From positions 1 to 44,456 of the forward strand of contig JAXDLT010000025.1 in assembly GCA_034666465.1 (NCBI GenBank): a DNA stretch of 44,456 nt, read 5' to 3'. The notes beneath the pieces were generated by a model, which saw only the letters and a program-made list of their open reading frames with translations, was not told where the DNA came from and did no database searches. The DNA is from CF-96 sp028287605 (lineage in GTDB: Bacteria > Chloroflexota > Dormibacteria > Aeolococcales > Aeolococcaceae). The position numbers were made by a program, and so were the translations under genes. Below, one piece after another: positions 39,009 to 44,456 of this stretch (position 1 is the first letter of the stretch; every line of letters begins with the position of its first letter).

Positions 39009-39761
39009 ATGCCCCGAGTGACCACGCCCCTTGAGCTTCACCCTCTCCCCGCGAGCGACCTCAGGTTGGCCACGCCGCTGTTCACGATGCGTGAGACGGC
39101 CGCCTACCTGGGCGTTCCGTTCTCGACCTTCCACACCTGGGTGCGGGGCTACGAGCGGCGACCACCCGGGCGGCCGGCTGTCGTCGGCGCTGCTGTGGTC
39201 CACGCCCAGGCAGCTCAGGGGCTGAGCCCGACCGTTCCTTTCATCGGCCTCATCGAGGCCCATGTCCTCAGCGCCTTCCGCCGGGCCGGGGTGCCGCTTC
39301 CCAAGATCCGGGCTGCGCTGGCGCGCCTCGGCGAGGACACCGGAGTGGAGTACGCGCTGGCCAGCGGACACCTCTACACCGACGGGCGCGACGTGCTCTA
39401 CGAGTACGCCGAGCAGCAGGGGGAGGACGTGATCCGGTCGCTCACCGTCGTCCACTCGGGCCAGCGCGTGCTCCGGCCTGTCCTCGAGCAGGACCTTCGG
39501 CTGATCACCTGGGACGAGGATGCGTGGCCCGTCACGCTGCGACTCTCGGGATTCGAGCGCGCCGCCGTGGTTGTCGACCCAGAGCGCGGCTTTGGCCGCC
39601 CCCGCTTTGTCCACGGTGGCGCGCGCATCGAGGACGTCGTCGACCGCTTCTTTGGCGGCGACGACATCCAGGAGATCGCAGACGACTTCGGAGTACCGGT
39701 GAGCGAGTGCCTCGAGGCCGTCCGAGTGCTCGGCCGGTCTCGTCTTGTCCGCGCCGCCTGA
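39009..39761 (+). CDS. DUF433-type antitoxin with N-terminal MerR-like helix-turn-helix
   Basis: A 250-residue protein. Residues about 22-60 form a helix-turn-helix with TMRETAAYLGVPFSTFHTWVRGY, like MerR/excisionase domains. The middle region (LSPTVPFIGLIEAHVLSAFRRAGVPLPKIRAALARLGED) and AVVVDPERGFGRPRFVHGGARIEDVV, then FFGGDDIQEIADDFGVPVSECLEAVR resemble the DUF433 antitoxins that pair with PIN-like VapC45-type toxins. The next gene, overlapping by 17 bases, is the matching toxin. ATG 39009 or GTG 39018 are both possible starts. It may repress its own promoter. Confidence 0.75.
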   Translation: MPRVTTPLELHPLPASDLRLATPLFTMRETAAYLGVPFSTFHTWVRGYERRPPGRPAVVGAAVVHAQAAQGLSPTVPFIGLIEAHVLSAFRRAGVPLPKIRAALARLGEDTGVEYALASGHLYTDGRDVLYEYAEQQGEDVIRSLTVVHSGQRVLRPVLEQDLRLITWDEDAWPVTLRLSGFERAAVVVDPERGFGRPRFVHGGARIEDVVDRFFGGDDIQEIADDFGVPVSECLEAVRVLGRSRLVRAA

Positions 39762-39942
39762 GTTCTTCCTCGACCGTAGCCTGGGCGACAGGCAGGTACC
39801 AGGCCTGCTGCGAGCAGCGGGCATGGTTGTCCATCCGATGATCGAGGTCTACGGACCTGCGGTGGCGGAGCGACTCCGAGACGAGACCTGGATCCATGAT
39901 GCGACCGTCAGAGGGTGGGTGCTTCTCCACAACGACGGGTAG
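39745..39942 (+). pseudogene. Truncated PIN-like toxin (VapC45/DUF5615-like)
   Basis: A 65-residue frame starting at TTG 39745. It shows EFFLDRSLGDRQVPGLLRAAG at the start, with the first conserved Asp, and DETWIHDATVRGWVLLHNDG at the end. The usual toxins of this type have about 130 residues and continue after this point with an Arg-rich stretch; here a stop falls right after ND. The 200 bases after it contain no continuing frame. The gene is probably inactivated, leaving the antitoxin alone. Confidence 0.6.
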
Positions 39943-40145
39943 AGGCGAGGTCGCGCGAGCGACACCATTGCATGGTCCCCGCTGGGCGATCCCTACCCCA
40001 GGGTCTTGGGCGTCAGATCAGAGGAGTGCGGCGGCGTCGACTCGCGGTGTTGGCGCTGCACGACGATTGATCCGCCCGAACCCGGTCCTGGGTTGCCAGG
40101 GTGTTCAGAGAGCTCGCAGTAGGTCAGTCGCTGTGCGCCCCTTCA

Positions 40146-40721
40146 TCAGCACTGTCCGATCTGATCTGCGATGGCTTCCGCCTGCGCCTGGGTGGCGAAG
40201 CCGACGGCAGCATCTGAACCTGTGGGTGGAGCGACAACCGTCGGGGCTGAAACGACCCGTGGCCCGACGAAAAAGGCGATGCGACTCTCAGGAGTGTTCA
40301 CCGGCGCGGCGCCTGCAGCAGCAGCGTCTGCATGAAATCGCTCCGTCGCCGCCGGAGTCAGACCAAGGTCGACGGCCCACGCGCCAACCCCACCCGGGTT
40401 GGTCTGGAAGGTCTTGACGCCGATGACGTCCATGGGCGAGAAGTTGGTGTCGAGCTTCCAGTGGTACCCAGGCGGGTACAGCTGCGGGTCGGAAAACTGG
40501 CTCGGGTCGTAGAGGTTCTGCTGGTCCTCACGGAAGGTCGAACTGTTCGGGTCGGGTGCTCCAGTGACGGCAAGAGCGATGTGGACGCCGTTGGTGGAGT
40601 GACCGCACGATGACGCCGACGCCGCGGTGTGCGAGGACGGTGACGGTGTCACCCCGGTGGTGCCTCCGCAAGCAGCGAGCAGCGTGATCGCAGCGCAGCC
40701 GAGGGTGCGGGCCGTGACCAT
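40146..40721 (-). CDS. Lipoprotein with a SecD P1-like domain
   Basis: A 191-residue lipoprotein. The N-terminus LGCAAITLLAACGG has the lipobox LAAC, followed by a Thr/Ser/Pro linker. The mature part ends with AVDLGLTPAATERFHADAAAA, PESRIAFFVGPRVVSAPTVVAPPTG and AAVGFATQAQAEAIADQIGQC, which follows the pattern of the P1 head of the Sec translocase subunit SecD (AxxLDGxVxSAP then FTxxEAxxLA). Membrane helices of SecD are missing. A GGGGGTG precedes the ATG. Its role is unknown; it may be an anchored chaperone-like domain. Comparison with SecD is by motif memory, not by search. Confidence 0.65.
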   Translation of the reverse strand: MVTARTLGCAAITLLAACGGTTGVTPSPSSHTAASASSCGHSTNGVHIALAVTGAPDPNSSTFREDQQNLYDPSQFSDPQLYPPGYHWKLDTNFSPMDVIGVKTFQTNPGGVGAWAVDLGLTPAATERFHADAAAAGAAPVNTPESRIAFFVGPRVVSAPTVVAPPTGSDAAVGFATQAQAEAIADQIGQC

Positions 40722-41031
40722 CACCCCCGGATCTTCCCACCGAAGTGGTCCCGGCGTCGGCCAGGGCCCTCGGTCGCGATCTGAGGGAGTCGCTCGGGCT
40801 GGCAGCCGCCTCAACTCCATGAAGGACTGTGCGGTACGCAGATCCCGACGGCACTGTACGCGCCCGGTCGGCCGGCAGCGGTCGAACGCCGTGTCGGGAG
40901 GGCTGGGGGCCCCACGTGCAACAGCCCCTCCAACCGTACATTGGGGCGCACCGACGTCCCGCTGGCCACCGGGTTTGACGCGCCTCCGCTGGGCGATGAG
41001 CGAGCTGTAGGGAACTGCGCCCCCCTGGGCC
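40722..41031. other. Intergenic stretch without a supported gene
   Basis: About 310 bases between the SecD-like lipoprotein start and the RelE remnant. It contains an inverted repeat, GGAGGGCTG (40897-40905) with CAGCCCCTCC (40922-40931), which could form a hairpin. I see no coding frame with a ribosome binding site and no consensus promoter. Confidence 0.5.
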
Positions 41032-41284
41032 TCATGGCTTGTAGGCGCTCCCCCGGGAGCGGACCGTCACGATCTGGACCACCAGTTCCTCCTGGCGCTG
41101 CCGGAAGATCACCCGCCAGTCGCCCACCCGGAGTCGATCCAGGCCGGGCATGCCGACCAACTCGACGATGTCGCCTGATCGGGAAGCCGCTCCACCGCCG
41201 CGAGGATGCGCTCACGATCCGTCCGGGAGAGCCTGCGCAGTGCTTTGGCCGCCTCCCGGTCGACTCGATCCGCCAGGCGGTCAC
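41032..41284 (-). pseudogene. RelE/ParE-type toxin with two frameshifts
   Basis: Reading from GTG 41284, the first frame gives VTAWRIE, the usual start of RelE toxins. The second frame gives DREAAKALRRLSRTDRERIL and AAVERLPDQ, and the third gives DIVELVGMPGLDRLRVGDWR then VIFRQRQEELVVQIVTVRSRG, ending at 41032. Together these rebuild a normal RelE of about 84 residues, with frame changes near 41265 and 41184. The total length of 253 bases fits an intact gene with small indels, so it is recently broken, assuming the sequence is correct. Confidence 0.75.
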
Positions 41285-41319
41285 CCAGCCTCGTCGAGCT
41301 CGGCCAGCAACTCGTAGGT
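41281..41319 (-). pseudogene. C-terminal end of a RelB/Phd-type antitoxin
   Basis: Twelve residues (TYELLAELDEAG) and a stop overlap the toxin start as GTGA, the normal antitoxin-toxin arrangement. A stop directly upstream in frame and the 3' end of the restriction gene 21 bases away show that the rest of the antitoxin is missing. Confidence 0.5.
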
Positions 41320-41340
41320 CTACAGTCTCCCGGGGCCTCG

Positions 41341-43119
41341 CTATGCGGCGACGTCCCTGTCGAGCCACGAACGGGCGAGATCTCGGATGGCCGTATACCA
41401 CGCACGCTCGTCCGTTGAGCGCTGCGCGAGGTCACTGACTGCGGCACAGAACCGGGCGACGTCAGCCGCTTGGATCGGCTGCCGCGGTCGGGCCACCTCC
41501 AGCATCGCGATGAAGTCATCCAAGGCCACAGGGATGACCCGGACGTGTCCCCGGAACTCCGCCGTGGGGCGCGGATGAAGATGCAGCTGCCAGAAGTGTG
41601 CGAGGACGGTCGGGTTGATCGTGGGTGCGATGAACAACCCGTAGACGGGGCGGTTGTCCCCGGCGTCGACCAACCGGGCCTGCAGAAGTCCCACGTGGCG
41701 ATTCACCGGCTCCCCCTCCCTCATGTACTGGGTCTGGCCAGCCGTGAGGGTCACCTCGACGAGGATGTGGCATTCCCGGTAGGTGCACTCGATGTCCCCA
41801 CCCCGCCCGGGTGCCGGACTCAGAGGTTGTCCGGTCTGGTCCACCGTGAAGTTGTGTCGGACGTCCCCGTCGTCCAGCATGGCCAGGGCGCGCCAGGTGT
41901 TCCACTCGAAGAACAGGGGCCGGTCGATGATCTCCGCATCGGCGTTCCGGATCCTCTGGAACATGTCAACGATCTCGTCGACGACATCCTGGCCGGCCAG
42001 GGCACGACGCTGTTGACGGATGGCCTCTTCAGCCGCTCGGGCCACGAGGTCGACGTAGTCGCGCTTCAGCTCCACGGGTCCCCGCCCCGCGAGACGTTGC
42101 TCCAAGTCGAGGGCGAAGAGCTTCTGCGCTGGATGGGGCAGGGTCTGGTAGAGAAGGCGAATCTGAGCTTCGAGGGTCACCTTGTCGTCACTGGGCAGCG
42201 TCGGCTGGGTTGGGTCACCAAGCCAGCTGTAGAAGCCCTCCTCGTCCTCGAAGCGGACGGGATCGCGTTGGAAGGTGGTAAGGATCGCGTCGGCCTCATG
42301 CCGGCGTTCGGGGAGAACGTCGAGTCGTGAGGCTCTGGCTGTCACGGTGAACAGGCCAGTCGCCCTGAAGTAGCGGATCGCAGCGTCGGCGTAGTCCCGG
42401 GCGTTGTCGATCTTTCGGCGGAGCATGCTCTCTGCGGTTGCTGGGGCACCTCGCGCCTCGCGGCGTCCGACCCGGCCCACCGCGATGTCATCCAGGTAGT
42501 AGATGAGGAAGAGGTCCATGGCCCTCTTGGCTACGTACTCCTTCCTCGGACGCGTACCTGAGATCCGCGCGTACGCCTGCCGGAAGGAGAGGATCCCGTC
42601 CCTGGCGGCGTCGTAGTCGCGGTGGTCGATCAGTGGAACCCCGAAGAGCGCCAGCTCTGCCTTCGACAGGCCATCGAGGTCGCGCACCAGTCGGAGTATC
42701 TCGAGGAACGGCCGTATGCGGAAGAGTTCCTCATACACGGCCTTGTCGTGGTTGGGGGACGGATATTGCCACTTCAGAAGTTGGTGCAGGAAGAGATCGT
42801 GAATGCCTTCACCGGCCAGGAGTGCGTGGCCGGCAGGAGTGATTTCCAGCGGCCCCCGACGGCGCAGGCGGACGAAGCCGAAGGTGCGGGGTGCGCGATT
42901 GATTCGATCCCGGGCCGCGAACGCGGGATCGGCCGAGTGAACCTCTCCTCGGTAGAACGCAGCTTCGCGGAGAAGCTGACTGAACCGGACTTGGGCGGGC
43001 GGGTTCCAGGGGGCTCCGACGAAGCCGTGGTCAAGGAGTAGGCGGATCTCGTCGGCGAGTTTGTACGGGTTGCGAGGGGAGGTCGGAACCGACCAGGTCC
43101 GGGTGCGGGTCCCGGGCAT
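41341..43119 (-). CDS. AlwI-family type II restriction endonuclease
   Basis: A 592-residue protein resembling AlwI-family type IIS restriction enzymes. The N-terminal two thirds have helical DNA-recognition character (YKLADEIRLLLDHGFVGAPWNP, NRAPRTFGFVRLRRRGPLEITPAG, LGDPTQPTLPSDDKVTLEAQIRLLY). The nuclease core is in FEWNTWRALAMLDDGD, GRGGDIECTYRECHILVEVTLT and then YMREGEPVNRHVG, where Asp, Glu and the ExT position suggest a PD-(D/E)xK-type site. AlwI itself recognises GGATC; the target of this enzyme is not known. It follows the methyltransferase by 12 bases. GC is lower than in the chromosome core. Confidence 0.82.
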   Translation of the reverse strand: MPGTRTRTWSVPTSPRNPYKLADEIRLLLDHGFVGAPWNPPAQVRFSQLLREAAFYRGEVHSADPAFAARDRINRAPRTFGFVRLRRRGPLEITPAGHALLAGEGIHDLFLHQLLKWQYPSPNHDKAVYEELFRIRPFLEILRLVRDLDGLSKAELALFGVPLIDHRDYDAARDGILSFRQAYARISGTRPRKEYVAKRAMDLFLIYYLDDIAVGRVGRREARGAPATAESMLRRKIDNARDYADAAIRYFRATGLFTVTARASRLDVLPERRHEADAILTTFQRDPVRFEDEEGFYSWLGDPTQPTLPSDDKVTLEAQIRLLYQTLPHPAQKLFALDLEQRLAGRGPVELKRDYVDLVARAAEEAIRQQRRALAGQDVVDEIVDMFQRIRNADAEIIDRPLFFEWNTWRALAMLDDGDVRHNFTVDQTGQPLSPAPGRGGDIECTYRECHILVEVTLTAGQTQYMREGEPVNRHVGLLQARLVDAGDNRPVYGLFIAPTINPTVLAHFWQLHLHPRPTAEFRGHVRVIPVALDDFIAMLEVARPRQPIQAADVARFCAAVSDLAQRSTDERAWYTAIRDLARSWLDRDVAA

Positions 43120-43131
43120 CTCCTGAGGCTA

Positions 43132-43986
43132 TCAGTCGAAGAGCGTCGGCTGGGCTTGGTCGGAACGTTCGAGCGGATCAGAGCCGGTGGCCAGGTACTG
43201 GGTGCATCGCTTGTGAGCGACCTGTACCGCTCTCGGTGCGACGTCGCTGCCCAGGAAGGAGCAGCCTCGGCCAAGGGCGGCCACCGCGGCGGATCCGCTG
43301 CCCACGAACGGGTCACAGACGACGAAGCCCGGCTCGACGCTGCCCGCGAGCATGGCGTCGAAGAGAGCCACGGGCTTCTGCGTCGGATACGGGGCACGAT
43401 GGATGCGCTTGATCGACCAGACGTCCGGGAGATCGCGCCGACTGAGCTTGCGGCGGCCCTTGCTGGCGAAGACCACCGTTTCGTGGCGGCGCCGGAAGTA
43501 GTGCCCCATCCCCAGGTTCACCTTGTCCCAGACGATCAGGTTCTTGACGTCGAAGACCTCGCGGACAACGTGTCCCAGGCTGAGGAGGGAGAAGCTGTCG
43601 AACATGATGTAGATGTGCCGGTCGTCCCTGAGGACGCGGTAGCACTCCGCGAGGAACAGTCGGTAGGTGTCAGGGTCGTCCCTGAACTCGGCGAACCACT
43701 TGCCGCCCGACGTGCCGGCGTCCTCGTAGCGGCCGACGATCCGGCCGTGGCCGAACTGCATGTGCTGGTTCATCCCGGAGTAGGCGGGGTCGGTGACGAT
43801 GATGTCGACCGATGCATCCGGGAGGGAGCCCAGGAAGCCGAGGCAGTCCGCCTGCTCGATGCGGAAGGAGACGCCGGGGTCGGAGACGGACGCGAGCGCC
43901 GTCAAGACGCTGAGTTCACGAGCGCCGTAGCTGGCCGCAACCCTGTACCTCCTATGGCCGCATGATGCTGCTGTGTTGCAGGGCAT
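43132..43986 (-). CDS. Beta-class N6-adenine/N4-cytosine DNA methyltransferase
   Basis: A 284-residue modification enzyme (N6_N4_Mtase fold). Motif IV comes first, in SVDIIVTDPAYSGMNQHM at about 60 (DPAY variant of DPPY), and the SAM-binding motif I is later, VVCDPFVGSGSAAVAALGRG at about 235, the order of beta-class enzymes. Between them are YRVLRDDRHIYIMFDSF, LIVWDKVNLGMGHYFRRRHETVVFASKG and APYPTQKPVALFDAML. It is adjacent to the restriction gene and protects its site. ATG 43986 is taken as start; the first 35 residues before the homology may mean that a later start is used. Confidence 0.88.
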   Translation of the reverse strand: MPCNTAASCGHRRYRVAASYGARELSVLTALASVSDPGVSFRIEQADCLGFLGSLPDASVDIIVTDPAYSGMNQHMQFGHGRIVGRYEDAGTSGGKWFAEFRDDPDTYRLFLAECYRVLRDDRHIYIMFDSFSLLSLGHVVREVFDVKNLIVWDKVNLGMGHYFRRRHETVVFASKGRRKLSRRDLPDVWSIKRIHRAPYPTQKPVALFDAMLAGSVEPGFVVCDPFVGSGSAAVAALGRGCSFLGSDVAPRAVQVAHKRCTQYLATGSDPLERSDQAQPTLFD

Positions 43987-44011
43987 GTCAATATCAACAG
44001 AGCATGCAACA
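43974..44011. promoter_or_regulatory. Inverted repeat covering both starts of the divergent restriction-modification genes
   Basis: TGTTGCA (43974-43980) and TGCAACA (44005-44011) are perfect inverted repeats 24 bases apart, spanning the methyltransferase start and the divergent HTH gene start. Only 17 AT-rich bases (with CAATAT) lie between the two ATGs and must hold both -10 elements. This could be the operator of the HTH protein. Confidence 0.5.
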
Positions 44012-44456
44012 GAAGGGTGAGCTTCCGATCGCGACGGTCTGCCAGATCGTGGGCGCGGACCGTGCTCGCTACTACGACTGGCGTCAACTCGGCTTCGTCG
44101 GGCGGGGGGCGAGCATGCTGACGCACCGAGACGCCTACGTGCTGGCGGTGTTGACGGCGCTGTCGAACAGCCTTGGGCCGGCTGGAACGCGTCAAGCGTT
44201 CAGGCAGGTGGACGATCAGGTGCGGAGGTTCGTGCCGGCGGGCGCATTTGATGTGGTGTGGGATCCGGCTGTGCGGAGGGCTACCCTGGTCGCGACGGAG
44301 GACGAGCTGGCCCGAGCCGTCCGGACCGGGCGGCCGGTGCAGGTCGTGGATCTACGAGATCCGGTCGCGCGTGCCCTCTCTGGATGGCGGACCGAGGTGG
44401 AGGATCGGGCCTCGAGGCCCACGCGACCCCGGCGCCGTCTCAGGTCGACCGGCGAC
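44004..44456 (+). CDS. MerR-like helix-turn-helix protein, putative controller of the restriction-modification operon, partial
   Basis: From ATG 44004 the frame is open to the window end (151 codons), so the C-terminus is missing. The N-terminus LPIATVCQIVGADRARYYDWRQLGFVG, then LTHRDAYVLAVLTALSNSLGPAGTRQAFRQV resembles a MerR-type winged helix, with a recognition helix around RARYYDWRQLG. The later part (FVPAGAFDVVWDPAVRRATLVATEDEL) is an effector-like region with no known motif. No ribosome binding site is present; CAATAT nine bases upstream suggests a leaderless mRNA. Its divergent position next to the methyltransferase suggests a regulatory role, which is inference. Confidence 0.6.
   Translation, partial: MQQKGELPIATVCQIVGADRARYYDWRQLGFVGRGASMLTHRDAYVLAVLTALSNSLGPAGTRQAFRQVDDQVRRFVPAGAFDVVWDPAVRRATLVATEDELARAVRTGRPVQVVDLRDPVARALSGWRTEVEDRASRPTRPRRRLRSTGD

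Noticed and set aside
39896..40417. Plus-strand 173-codon frame after the truncated toxin
   Set aside because: Arg/Pro-rich composition, overlaps the SecD-like lipoprotein antisense, and does not continue the toxin pattern.
43156..43965. Plus-strand 269-codon frame opposite the methyltransferase
   Set aside because: Antisense shadow of a gene with complete methyltransferase motifs.

Overview
The window is a 44.5 kb piece of a very GC-rich (about 70-75 %) bacterial chromosome that is densely coding, with many four-base stop/start overlaps. The gene set points to a monoderm, actinobacteria-like but non-actinobacterial lineage: an InhA-like FabI, a FemAB transferase, a PQTG-tailed cell-wall protein, a DUF4388 protein, an SCO4848-type membrane protein and frequent leaderless promoters. 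A Dormibacterota/Chloroflexota-related soil bacterium is my best guess. It is an inference from gene style, not from a marker gene. No rRNA, tRNA or CRISPR array was found.

Region 1 (1-5.6 kb) is origin-associated: the end of dnaN, convergent dciA and recF, then two divergent glycosyltransferase genes and a HAD phosphatase. Region 2 (5.6-19.6 kb) holds a propeller lipoprotein with a DUF4388 protein, a FemAB transferase with an orphan OmpR-type regulator, a folK-folP-maoC operon, a divergent PhoR/PhoP-like two-component pair with 11-bp phased repeats between them, a MutT-like Nudix gene, a 37-residue membrane peptide, and an acyl-CoA dehydrogenase/CitE-lyase operon preceded by a perfect 15-bp palindrome.

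Region 3 (19.6-32 kb) has two polytopic glycosyltransferases divergent from a sortase-type surface protein. It continues with a UPF1-like helicase with a zinc ribbon and an arginine-rich tail, a cysteine-less glutaredoxin-PDZ fusion, a DUF72 protein, an inositol-phosphatase family protein, and a fabI-fabF-macrodomain operon. Region 4 (32.3-38 kb) has a Nudix remnant, a small-molecule methyltransferase, a Ycf48-like lipoprotein, an unusual Pnkp-type kinase/methyltransferase fusion translationally coupled to an ADP-ribose-type Nudix hydrolase, ArsC, and an orphan adaptor-like lipoprotein.

Region 5 (38-44.5 kb) has lower GC and looks like an accessory island. It contains a DUF433-type antitoxin with a truncated PIN-like toxin, a SecD-P1-like lipoprotein, a frameshifted RelE toxin whose antitoxin has been cut away, and an AlwI-type restriction-modification operon divergent from a MerR-like helix-turn-helix gene that runs off the window end.

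The most novel candidates are the kinase-methyltransferase fusion operon, the restriction-modification cassette with its putative MerR-like controller and shared inverted repeat, the cysteine-less glutaredoxin-PDZ protein, and the recurrent TANNNT-N7-start leaderless architecture.
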